From Nucisporomicrobium flavum (lineage in GTDB: Bacteria > Actinomycetota > Actinomycetes > Mycobacteriales > Micromonosporaceae): a stretch of 64,000 nt of DNA. Shown here one piece after another: positions 29,575 to 36,896 of this stretch. Made by a program: the position numbers and the translations under genes. Numbering within the stretch: position 1 is the first letter of the stretch; every line of letters starts with the position of its first letter. The notes under the pieces are model-generated. The model did no database searches. It worked only from the letters and a program-made list of their open reading frames with translations, and was not told where the DNA came from. The stretch lies in assembly GCF_016464385.1 (NCBI RefSeq), contig NZ_JADMLH010000004.1:329099-393098 (forward strand), read 5' to 3'.

Positions 29575-29910
29575 GGTTTCCCCCTCCGTGCTGCCAGGGT
29601 GCTGCCAATGCTGCCAGGTGGCGCAATGCAGCATCGGGAGGAAAAGCGCGCATGGTGGCGTCGCGTTTTGGTCTTGCGTCGGCGACGATGCACCTGCGGC
29701 CTGCCCTGGCCCTGCTTCGAGGCATGGATGGCCAAGGGCAAAGAAGGCGAGGAATTCCGCGCATTGACGGCCCTCAGCGACCCGGTAAGAGCGCCGATAA
29801 CCACCGCCCCAACGTCCCGAGCTGGCAGACAAACACCATGCCGTTGCTCCAGATCGGGCGCGCGGGCGCGCTGACTCCGGCGCAGGAGCGGCGTTCGCGA
29901 GGGGCGCGTG

Positions 29911-30127
29911 ATGCTGATACCTCGTACGGAGCACCACGGCGAGCGCCCTACGTGGGGACTGCCGAGTCTGCGGCCAGCCGTGGCCGTGCGCTACCGCCAA
30001 CGTCGAGCTGGCCGAGCAATACCAGCGATTTCCGCACGGCCTGTCGATCGTCGTCGGGTCCTTTCTGATCGAAGCTATCGACGACTGGACCGCCGGTCCG
30101 GGGATGCCGCCGCCCGATCTCTATTAG
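29911..30127 (+). pseudogene. Small WPC-motif protein gene with a frameshift
   Basis: Starting at ATG 29911 (GTG 29908 in frame before it) the sequence reads MLIPRTEHHGERPTW. After GTGGGGAC it continues in another frame as CRVCGQPWPCATANVELAEQ, and on to SFLIEAIDDWTAGPGMPPPDLY, ending at TAG 30127. Removing one G from the run 29954-29957 joins them as PTWDCRVCGQPWPC. I recognise this as a small actinomycete family with a CxxCG-x-PWPC zinc-type motif. Either the gene is truly broken or the base is an assembly error. Function unknown. Confidence 0.6.
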
Positions 30128-30165
30128 CGATTTCTTGGCTGGGCCGAACCGCCGGGGTTTGCGGC

Positions 30166-30423
30166 ATGACAACCGAGGAACCGCCGAAAAGAACCCCCGG
30201 TCTGCTCGGCCTTCTGCTCGACGCGTTCGATGCGCCGCCCGTGGTGAGGGGCGGGACAACCCTGGACCGCGTTGCGTGGATTCACATGCAGGAGGGCCGA
30301 GCCGTCATCGAGCTGGAGGCCGATGACATGGCGGTTGCTGCTGAACAGCTCGTGCTCGACAGCGTCACGGCGGCGAAGGTGAGGGCCGCTCGATCGGAAG
30401 CAGGGCAGCCCGCCCGGACGTAA
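30166..30423 (+). CDS. Small hypothetical protein (85 residues)
   Basis: The protein begins MTTEEPPKRTPGLLGLLLDA and contains ELEADDMAVAAEQLVLDSVT. It has no membrane helix, Cys cluster or recognisable domain. It lies 39 bp after the broken WPC gene and 28 bp before the oxygenase gene, all on one strand, so it is probably part of the same transcript. The ribosome site is weak. The family is not recognised. Confidence 0.55.
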   Translation: MTTEEPPKRTPGLLGLLLDAFDAPPVVRGGTTLDRVAWIHMQEGRAVIELEADDMAVAAEQLVLDSVTAAKVRAARSEAGQPART

Positions 30424-30450
30424 CCACTCCCTACACCCCCGGAGGTTGGA

Positions 30451-31398
30451 ATGTCCCTATCGATGTTGTTCGACGAGGCCACGGTCACCGAGATGATGAC
30501 CGCTTGGCCGGCGAAGCCTGCGCTTCACACACCGTCTGACGGCAGCCGCCTGCCCGGCGTCGTCAACGTGGCTCTCATCAACGGTTACCTCGACACCGGT
30601 ACCGCGCCCGCAGAGCAGCTCCTCGTGATCAAAGACGGAGCGGCGCTGCACTCCCGGGCGTACACGACGGACGGCTATCTCGACCCCGGCAAGGTCGCGA
30701 AGTGGCGGGGCCGGGGCTACACGATCCAACTGCGCAACCTGCATCGCTGGTGCCCGGAGGTGCATGCGATCTGCGCGGCGATGCAGCACGAGACCGGATA
30801 CGGCACGTACGCCACCGGCTTCGTCACCCCGGCCGGCGGCCAGGGTCTGCATCACCACTGGGACCAGAACATGGGCTTCATCAACCAGCTCGCCGGGCGC
30901 AAAACCTGGCAGATCTGGGAGCCCGGGGTCGAGGAACCGCACCGCGAGCAGTTCGCGTCCAACACCTCGCCGGGCAGCGACGTCCTCGACCGCATGAAGT
31001 CGATGCGACCCGACTTCGAGTTCGACCTCGGTCCCGGCCAGATCCTGGTGCTGCCGCGCGGCTGGATGCACAACCCGCACGCGCGCAGCCAGACCGAGGA
31101 AAGCGTCCACGTGACGTTCGTGGCCCGCGAGCGCACCGGCTACTGGCTCGCCGGGAAGCTGGCTCAGGCTGCACTCGCCTCGACCCCACTGCGGCGCGTC
31201 ATCTCGCCCGCCAGCGTCGTCGACCCCGCCGCCTTCGCCGCACAGGTCACCGAAGCACGCGACCTGCTGACGGACTGGCTTACCGGCGCCGATACCGCGG
31301 CACTGGCCACCGAGCTGCTTCAGGCGGCACGCACCGAACCGAACGTCGACTACGTCTCCCACGCGCCGAGTCAGATCGGCCACCAATCGACCCGTTGA
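30451..31398 (+). CDS. JmjC/cupin-type Fe(II) oxygenase
   Basis: A 315-residue protein of the cupin_4/JmjC type has a double-stranded beta-helix with HHHWDQN at 134-140, giving the H-x-D iron ligands (H136, D138), and a distal His in GWMHNPHA (H207). LPGVVNVALINGY and LPRGWMH fit the ribosomal-oxygenase-like family. That family hydroxylates protein residues such as Arg or His using 2-oxoglutarate. ATG 30451 has GGAGG upstream. With the neighbouring small proteins and kinase it may modify a peptide or protein; this is inference. Confidence 0.8.
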   Translation: MSLSMLFDEATVTEMMTAWPAKPALHTPSDGSRLPGVVNVALINGYLDTGTAPAEQLLVIKDGAALHSRAYTTDGYLDPGKVAKWRGRGYTIQLRNLHRWCPEVHAICAAMQHETGYGTYATGFVTPAGGQGLHHHWDQNMGFINQLAGRKTWQIWEPGVEEPHREQFASNTSPGSDVLDRMKSMRPDFEFDLGPGQILVLPRGWMHNPHARSQTEESVHVTFVARERTGYWLAGKLAQAALASTPLRRVISPASVVDPAAFAAQVTEARDLLTDWLTGADTAALATELLQAARTEPNVDYVSHAPSQIGHQSTR

Positions 31399-31456
31399 TC
31401 CGGGATTTCACCGGCGCATCAGGCGTCGGCGATCCATACACCCCCAAGGAGGAGTC

Positions 31457-31933
31457 GTGACGCTCACGACCGCACTGCCGGTCCAGGCCGACAAGGACCC
31501 GCAAGCCCTCGTCGACCCCGAGACCTTCGACAAGCTCGCCGAGTTCTTCGCCGCCCGCCAGGAGGTCACCAAGATCTACGCCCGGCGGGCCGTCGGGCAG
31601 ATGCTGCTCATGCTCAAGGCCCACGCCGACTCGCAGCACGACCCCGACTTCGGCCGGCTGCTGCCCGACGGCCGCTCGTACCGCGTCGTCCCGACCGAAC
31701 CGGTCGACGCGGCCTGGCACGCGTCGTTGCAACACACCGAGGCGTACGCCGCCGCCTGCGAGCAGATCGCGGGAGGCTTCGTGCACCACGTGCCGATCCT
31801 GACCGAGGGCATGGCGGACGGCTCCTCGCTGGAGTACACCCGTCAGGCGCTCAAGGCGACCGGCTACTACATCGACCCCGAGTTCTGGGACGGCGAGGCG
31901 AAGTCCTGCTGCCCGCCGAACCCGGGCATCTGA
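31457..31933 (+). CDS. Glycine-rich-domain-like small protein with CC tail
   Basis: A 158-residue protein contains the motif block VDAAWHASLQHTEAYAAACE and FVHHVP (residues 83-113). This resembles the 'glycine-rich domain-containing protein-like' family, where a D-x-x-W-H ... Y-x-x-F/A-C pattern recurs. The last residues are GEAKSCCPPNPGI, with the only other Cys at 101. As I recall, relatives in Streptomyces also end in short Cys-rich tails. GTG 31457 has AAGGAGG upstream. It could be a peptide precursor, a metal-binding protein, or a modification substrate. Confidence 0.7.
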   Translation: MTLTTALPVQADKDPQALVDPETFDKLAEFFAARQEVTKIYARRAVGQMLLMLKAHADSQHDPDFGRLLPDGRSYRVVPTEPVDAAWHASLQHTEAYAAACEQIAGGFVHHVPILTEGMADGSSLEYTRQALKATGYYIDPEFWDGEAKSCCPPNPGI

Positions 31934-31948
31934 AAGGGCAACTGATCG

Positions 31949-32737
31949 ATGCGCACTGACTGGGCCACGTTGCCCGAGGCCGTCACGAAGGAAGTCGCCG
32001 ACCGAGTCGGCGGTTGCCGCATCTCGCCCGCCGCGACCGGTGACCACGCGGAGATCGCCGCAACCGTCACCGGGCCAGCCGGGAAGGTGTTCCTCAAGGC
32101 GGCTCATTCTGACTTCGGGGTTAGGTCGTTGCGCTTCGAGCTGCGGGTGAGTGAGGCCGTCAGTGGGTCTTACTCACCCGCGGTCCGATGGCACTTCGAG
32201 GCGGCCGGCTGGCTGGCCGTGGGGTTCGAGCACTGCGACGGCCCGCACGCCGACCTGTCGCCGGGCAGTCCCGATCTGAACCTTCTCGGGGAAGCGTTGA
32301 CGGCGCTGGGCAAGACTCAGGCGCCGGACGTCGGGCTGTTCAGCCCGAAGGGGCGGCTCGGATTCGAGCACCCGGCGATGGAAGGCGACACCCTCGTGCA
32401 CACCGACCTCGGCCCGGCCAACCTCATCGTCACCCCGGACGGCCTGCGGATCGTCGACTGGGCGATGGCGACCAAGGCCGCACCGTGGGTCGAACTTGCC
32501 ATCCTCACCCAGTGGCTGATCGGCAGCGGCCACACACCCGAGCAGGCTGAACAATGGTTGGCACGGTATCCCGCATGGCGCGAGGTCGGCCCTGATGTCC
32601 TCGACGACTTCGCGGCGAAGAACGCCGCGAAGTGGGCATCTAAGGCCCAGCCGAACTCGCCGGCCTGGATGCACGATCTCGCGGACTGGACCGGCCAGTG
32701 GTCGGATCATCGATGCAAAGGCGACCGTAGGGTTTAA
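31949..32737 (+). CDS. APH-fold (aminoglycoside phosphotransferase-like) kinase
   Basis: A 262-residue kinase has the Brenner motif HTDLGPANL (H151, D153, N158) and the metal-binding Asp in RIVDWA (D170). The N-lobe is short (KVFLKAAHS). Substrates in this superfamily range from antibiotics to amino acids and sugars. It lies 15 bp after the CC-tail protein in the same operon. Its 3' end (about 32665-32745) is repeated at 32959-33035, so part of a second copy once existed. Confidence 0.82.
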   Translation: MRTDWATLPEAVTKEVADRVGGCRISPAATGDHAEIAATVTGPAGKVFLKAAHSDFGVRSLRFELRVSEAVSGSYSPAVRWHFEAAGWLAVGFEHCDGPHADLSPGSPDLNLLGEALTALGKTQAPDVGLFSPKGRLGFEHPAMEGDTLVHTDLGPANLIVTPDGLRIVDWAMATKAAPWVELAILTQWLIGSGHTPEQAEQWLARYPAWREVGPDVLDDFAAKNAAKWASKAQPNSPAWMHDLADWTGQWSDHRCKGDRRV

Positions 32738-32979
32738 CTCTTGCAGGTCCGGTGGAAGCTCGGAGAAATGCTCTGCGGAGTCGGAAGCGCCATGCTGACG
32801 GCCACGGGCGAGGGGCAGCCTTTGCCCTTGCAAACGTAACGAGCGGGTCGGCGCGGATCGCTGGGTCGATGCGGGTAGAGGAGCGCGCCGCACGGGTCGC
32901 AGATCGCGCTGCCGAACGCCGCCAAGAGGGCGCAGAAGGCGCAACCGGGCGCCCCGCCCTGGATGCATGATCTCGCCAC
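32734..32979 (-). CDS. Possible Cys-rich small protein
   Basis: A frame from GTG 32979 to TAA 32734 encodes about 81 residues. It has CAFC, CDPC and CKGKGC spaced as in a zinc ribbon, separated by LLAAFGSAI and GALLYPHRPSDPRRPARYV. The Cys pairing is unlikely by chance. However, the start region is antisense to the duplicated kinase fragment, the ribosome site is poor, and the end overlaps the kinase stop. It may be a real small gene or a remnant. Confidence 0.35.
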   Translation of the reverse strand: MARSCIQGGAPGCAFCALLAAFGSAICDPCGALLYPHRPSDPRRPARYVCKGKGCPSPVAVSMALPTPQSISPSFHRTCKS

Positions 32980-33035
32980 CTGGACCGGCCAGTGGTCAGA
33001 TGACCGGCGCGAAGGTGGACGTAGGTCTTGACTTG
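32959..33035 (+). pseudogene. Fragment of a second APH-like kinase 3' end
   Basis: The sequence reads WMHDLATWTGQWSDDRREGG then RRS-stop. It matches the C-terminus of the upstream kinase (WMHDLADWTGQWSDHRCKGD-RRV-stop) and is about 75% identical over roughly 80 bases to 32665-32745. There is no start or kinase domain. It directly precedes the arfB 3' remnant. Confidence 0.75.
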
Positions 33036-33064
33036 CGCGCCCGTTAGGGTGCGGCTCGGTGTAG

Positions 33065-33129
33065 CGCCGCATCGGCGAGAGGAAGCGTCGCTCCCCGTCA
33101 AGCGCAACCGCCTTGGAGAGATGGAGTGA
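33065..33129 (+). pseudogene. arfB: 3' remnant of the interrupted arfB gene
   Basis: Bases 33065-33113 match the 3' end of the intact arfB (27882-27932): CGCCGCATCGG, GAAGCG and AAGCGCAACCGCC are shared. In frame it gives RRIGERKRRS, then after a one-base deletion VKRNRLGEME-stop. The stop TGA (33127-33129) overlaps the GTG start of the next kinase gene as GTGA, which looks like an ancestral gene junction. Together with the 5' fragment at 27393 it marks an insertion. Confidence 0.7.
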
Positions 33130-34100
33130 GCGGCGTGCCGGTCGTGGAGATGCTGTGGGAGCCGGACGACCCCTACGACGCGCTCGCCGGACGGTTCGGC
33201 TTCGATGATGGGCCGGCGGCCGGTCGCTGGGTCGCCGACATGGTGGAGAAGCACTGGGATCTCCGCCCGGACTCCTGCGAGCGGATCGTGATGAGCGGGG
33301 GCAACGCGCTGGCGTGGGTCGGCACCCCGTCCGGCCGGCTGCTCGCGAAGTGGTCGGTGGTGCCCGAGCGTTTCGCGCGGCTGGCCGAGGTGGCGCGGCT
33401 GACGAGCTGGTTGGGCGGGCAAGGGCTGCCGGTCTCCGCACCGCTTCCCACGCGCGACGGCCGGCTCCAGGTGGAGACCGGCGGCGTCTCGATGGGGCTG
33501 CAGCGGGTGATCGGGGGCGACCTTCTCGACACCGGTGACCCCGGACAGGTGCGGGCTGCCGGAACGCTGCTGGCCCGCCTGCAGGATGCGCTGGCGGCGT
33601 ATCCGTACGCCGATCGGCTCTCCGGGCCAGCGGTCGGGTCCCGGCCGTTGACCGAGCAGATCACCGGCTGGCTCGACGCGCGCGCCGGACATCTGCCGGC
33701 GGCGGCCCGGGAGGGGTTGCGGGGGATGGTCGCCGCTGCGCCGCCCGACCGGCTGCCGCGGCAGCTGGTCCACTTCGACTTCCGCGCCGCCAACATCCTG
33801 TGTGCCGGCGGTGAGATCGTCGCGGTCCTCGACTTCGAGGAGGCCCGGCGCGAGCCCTCGCTCTTCGAGCTGGCCCGCGCGGCGGTCCTGCTCGGCACCC
33901 GCTACCACGACTGGGGGCCGGTGCCGGCCGAGGTTCGCGCGCAGTTCTTCGCCGGCTACCGGGCCGTACGCCCACTGACCCCGGCCGAGGCCTCCTGGCT
34001 GGAGCTGCTGGTGTTGTGGCAGGCCATGGAGATGGTGCCGCCCGGCGACGACCCGACCGGCTGGGCGGCGTCCGCGCTGAGCCTGCTGCGGCGCCCCTGA
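33126..34100 (+). CDS. APH-family phosphotransferase
   Basis: A 324-residue kinase-fold protein has QLVHFDFRAANIL (catalytic HxDxxxxN) near residue 219 and AVLDFEEARREP for the metal-binding Asp. The N-lobe has LAKWSVVPERF. It is unlike the island kinase in sequence and longer. GTG 33126 overlaps the stop of the arfB remnant, so it probably was co-transcribed with the original arfB. Substrate unknown. Confidence 0.82.
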   Translation: MSGVPVVEMLWEPDDPYDALAGRFGFDDGPAAGRWVADMVEKHWDLRPDSCERIVMSGGNALAWVGTPSGRLLAKWSVVPERFARLAEVARLTSWLGGQGLPVSAPLPTRDGRLQVETGGVSMGLQRVIGGDLLDTGDPGQVRAAGTLLARLQDALAAYPYADRLSGPAVGSRPLTEQITGWLDARAGHLPAAAREGLRGMVAAAPPDRLPRQLVHFDFRAANILCAGGEIVAVLDFEEARREPSLFELARAAVLLGTRYHDWGPVPAEVRAQFFAGYRAVRPLTPAEASWLELLVLWQAMEMVPPGDDPTGWAASALSLLRRP

Positions 34101-34111
34101 CTGCGTACCCG

Positions 34112-35095
34112 TCAGAGGTTGTGGGGTGCGACGGCCTCGCGGTTCTCCGCGGCCAGCGCCGGGCCGAGCAGCTCCTCGCAGACCCGGATCAGGCGTGCGC
34201 GCAGCGCCGCGGCCCGGCGGGCGAACTCGCGCTGGCGGGCCACGTACTCGGCCTTGCCCTCCGGGGTTTCGATCTTCACCGGGGGGTGGCCGTAGGAGCT
34301 GAGGTCGTAGGGGCTGGCCTGCATGTCCAGCAGGCGGATGTCGCCGGCCAGGGCGAAGCAGTCCAGGGCGAGGGCGCCCGGCACCGCGGGCCCGAGCTTG
34401 GTCGCCCACTTGTGGCAGTCCATCGCGGCGTGCAGGCAGCCGGGCTGGTCCAGGTCGACCTGCGTGGCCCGGGTCGGCTGCAGCCGGTTGAGCCCGACCG
34501 CCTCGGGGGTGAAGAACCGGAACGCGTCGAAGTGGGTGCAGCGGATCGGGTGCTCCTCCACGACCTTGTCGGTCTGCTCCTGGCCCAGGCGCAGCGGCAG
34601 CGGGTGGCGGCGGTGCTCCGGCTGGCGGTAGACCATCGCCCACTCGTGCAGCCCGAAGCAACCGGAGAACGCCGGCCGGGACGCGGTCGCGGTGAGCAGG
34701 CCGTGGATGTAGCGGACGCTCTCCCCGCGAGCCTGCATGTACGCCTCGACGTCGAGCGTCACCACGCCGTCGGGCCGGGTCGTGTAGAACTTCCACGCCG
34801 CCTGGTCGGCGAGCCCGTCGGGCGCCGGGGCGAGGCCTGTGCCGACCCCGGGGTGCCAGCGGCGCAGCTGGGCCGGCCGGGTGCCGTAATAGTCGTAGAG
34901 GAAATCCTCTATGGCGTGCTTCTCGCCGGCGGCCTTGCGCGCGCGGTGCCCCGCGGTCATCTCATCGGCGCGCTCCGCGTGGGCGCTCGCCAGCGGGATC
35001 CAGCTGACGCTGGGCAGCACGGTGGTCAGCGCGTGCCCGCCACCGGCGAGTTCCGCACCGGCGGCATGCCCTCCGGCGCGTCCGCTGATCCCCAT
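34112..35095 (-). CDS. Conserved actinobacterial protein, often labelled 3-methyladenine DNA glycosylase
   Basis: A 327-residue protein with HAIEDFLYDYYGTRPAQLRR and RWHPGVG near residue 50-75, and HWxW-free aromatic segments later (FGLHEWAMVYRQPEHRRHPLP, THFDAFRFFTPEA, DCHKWATKLGP), matches a family present across actinobacteria. Databases commonly name it 3-methyladenine DNA glycosylase, but I see no helix-hairpin-helix or known glycosylase catalytic motif, so the activity is doubtful. ATG 35095 is the likely start. It stands alone, divergent from the FAH gene. Confidence 0.7.
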   Translation of the reverse strand: MGISGRAGGHAAGAELAGGGHALTTVLPSVSWIPLASAHAERADEMTAGHRARKAAGEKHAIEDFLYDYYGTRPAQLRRWHPGVGTGLAPAPDGLADQAAWKFYTTRPDGVVTLDVEAYMQARGESVRYIHGLLTATASRPAFSGCFGLHEWAMVYRQPEHRRHPLPLRLGQEQTDKVVEEHPIRCTHFDAFRFFTPEAVGLNRLQPTRATQVDLDQPGCLHAAMDCHKWATKLGPAVPGALALDCFALAGDIRLLDMQASPYDLSSYGHPPVKIETPEGKAEYVARQREFARRAAALRARLIRVCEELLGPALAAENREAVAPHNL

Positions 35096-35270
35096 CGCAC
35101 CAGCGTATCCAGCAAGTCCAGTCCTATCGAGCCCCGGCGTCACCGGTTGTGAGGAACGTCCGAACGGGTTTCGCCGAGGTGGCCAGTTCCCCCGCCTCGG
35201 CACGGATACGGTGCCGCGCAGCGCGTAGCCTCGACCCTGCCTGCAAGCTTTCGATGGATGGGGTTCGACC

Positions 35271-36065
35271 GTGCGTTTCGCTCGTTTTGTTCATGCCGGT
35301 GGCGTGTCCTTCGGCGTCGTCGAGGGCGAGGCCGCCTCAGGCCTGACGATCGCTGAGATCGACAGCATTCCGTTCCAGAACGTCCGCTTCACCGGCCAGC
35401 GCTGGGCCCTGGCCGATGTCCGGCTGCTCGCGCCGATCTTCTCCAGCAAGGTGATCGGCGTCGGCCGCAACTACGCCGACCACGCCGCCGAGCTGGGCAA
35501 CGAGGTGCCCAAGGAGCCGCTGATCTTCATCAAGCCGTCCACCTCGGTGATCGGCCCGAACGACGCGATCCGGATCCCGCCGGTCACCCAGCAGGTGGAG
35601 CACGAGGCCGAGCTGGCCGTCGTGATCGGCGCGTCCGGCGCCCGCCGCGTGGACCGCGCCGGCGCCCAGAAGGCCATCTTCGGCTACACCGTGGGCAACG
35701 ACGTGACGGCGCGCGACCTGCAGCGCAGCGACCCGCAGTGGACCCGGGCGAAGGGCTTCGACTCGTTCTGCCCGCTCGGCCCGTGGATCGAGACCGAGCT
35801 CGACGTGAGCGACCTCGAGGTCCGCTGCGAGGTGGGCCGCAACCCCGACGAGATGGAGGTACGCCAGCTCGGCCGTACCAAGGACATGGTCTTCGACGTG
35901 CCGACGCTGGTCTCGTACGTGTCCCACGTGATGACGCTGCTGCCCGGCGACGTGATCCTCACCGGCACGCCGGCCGGGGTCAGCCCGATCGTGGCGGGGG
36001 AGACGGTCTCGGTGAGCGTCCAGGGCATCGGGGAGCTGCGCAACCCGGTGGTGACGCTCGACTAG
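35271..36065 (+). CDS. Fumarylacetoacetate hydrolase family protein
   Basis: A 264-residue protein of the FAH/HpcE fold has IGVGRNYADHAAELGNEVP, the metal ligands in EHEAELAVVIG, and GYTVGNDVTARDLQ, with DVILTGTPAGV at the C-terminal end. Members hydrolyse or decarboxylate acylpyruvates or oxaloacetate using Mg. The start is GTG 35271. Substrate cannot be fixed from context. It converges with the TetR gene, overlapping by four bases. Confidence 0.92.
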   Translation: MRFARFVHAGGVSFGVVEGEAASGLTIAEIDSIPFQNVRFTGQRWALADVRLLAPIFSSKVIGVGRNYADHAAELGNEVPKEPLIFIKPSTSVIGPNDAIRIPPVTQQVEHEAELAVVIGASGARRVDRAGAQKAIFGYTVGNDVTARDLQRSDPQWTRAKGFDSFCPLGPWIETELDVSDLEVRCEVGRNPDEMEVRQLGRTKDMVFDVPTLVSYVSHVMTLLPGDVILTGTPAGVSPIVAGETVSVSVQGIGELRNPVVTLD

Positions 36066-36826
36066 GGCGGGCCGGCGCCTTCGCGGGCGATGCCTTCCAG
36101 AAGGAGCCGCAGGCCGTAGGTGAACGCCGCCGCGGCCTGCTCCTCCGTACCGCCGCCGAACCCGTCGGCGTGCCACACCCGGGTCATCGTCGGGTGCTGT
36201 TCCTCGTCGAACCAGTCCTCCCAGAAGCCGCTGCGCTCGGCCCACCACGAGTCGTTCGACTGCCCGCTGGCCCTGCGCAGCAGTACGTTCTCGCCCTCCT
36301 GCCGCGCCGCGGAGGTGACGAGCATCGTGACGGCGAGCGCGGCCTCGTTGACCCGGCCGATCGGCAGGCCCGCCCCGGCCACCGTGGACAGCACGAACTC
36401 GCGTTCGGCGAACGTGCCCGGGCCGAGCGGCGGCCGTACGGTCGAGATCCGGCTCAGCCACGGATGCGCCCGGTACATGTCCAGCGTGCGTTGCGCGTAC
36501 AGATGGATCCGGTCTCGCCAGTCCGAAGGCGGGGAATCGCCGGGTCCGGGGAGGTCGCGGCTGCCCAGCACGTGATCGACCATCAGCTCGAGCAGCTCGG
36601 TGCGCGACGGCACGTACGTGTAGAGCGTCATCGTGCCCACGCCGAGCCGGGCGGCGACCTTCGCCATGGAGGCCGCCTCGAGCCCCTCGGCGTCCGCGAT
36701 CGCGACGCCGGCCGCCACCACCGCGTCGACGCTGAGCCGCGGCCGCCGGCCCGTGCGGGCGCCCGGCGGCGGGTTGCGGTGCCGCCACAACAGCGCCAGC
36801 ACCCGGTCTGCATCGTTCTCCGCCAT
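36062..36826 (-). CDS. TetR family regulator (TetR_C, class with long C-terminus)
   Basis: A 254-residue regulator has an HTH at about 45-75 (GLEAASMAKVAARLGVGTMT then LYTYVPSR) and a C-terminal ligand domain with HPWLSRIS, typical of the tetracycline-repressor-like C-terminal class. It begins at ATG 36826 and is divergent from the NmrA-like gene. Two 23-bp inverted repeats in the 70-bp spacer are its probable operators. Confidence 0.9.
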   Translation of the reverse strand: MAENDADRVLALLWRHRNPPPGARTGRRPRLSVDAVVAAGVAIADAEGLEAASMAKVAARLGVGTMTLYTYVPSRTELLELMVDHVLGSRDLPGPGDSPPSDWRDRIHLYAQRTLDMYRAHPWLSRISTVRPPLGPGTFAEREFVLSTVAGAGLPIGRVNEAALAVTMLVTSAARQEGENVLLRRASGQSNDSWWAERSGFWEDWFDEEQHPTMTRVWHADGFGGGTEEQAAAAFTYGLRLLLEGIAREGAGPP

Positions 36827-36839
36827 CGCGCTCCCGTCC

Positions 36840-36886
36840 GTTCTCGTATAGCCTACGAGAACAGTTTCCGTAGGGCATACGAGAAC
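36840..36886. promoter_or_regulatory. Two tandem 23-bp operators for the TetR regulator
   Basis: Operator 1 (36840-36862) is GTTCTCGTA, 5 bases, TACGAGAAC: a perfect 9-bp inverted repeat. Operator 2 (36864-36886) is GTTTCCGTA, 5 bases, TACGAGAAC, with two mismatches. The 24-bp period puts both on nearly the same DNA face. Both lie between the divergent starts. Confidence 0.85.
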
Positions 36887-36896
36887 GGGGTGCGCG

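Noticed and set aside
27950..33060. Integrase or transposase in the island
   Set aside because: I looked for tyrosine or serine recombinase and DDE motifs in all frames given by the sequence and saw none; the mobility mechanism remains unknown.
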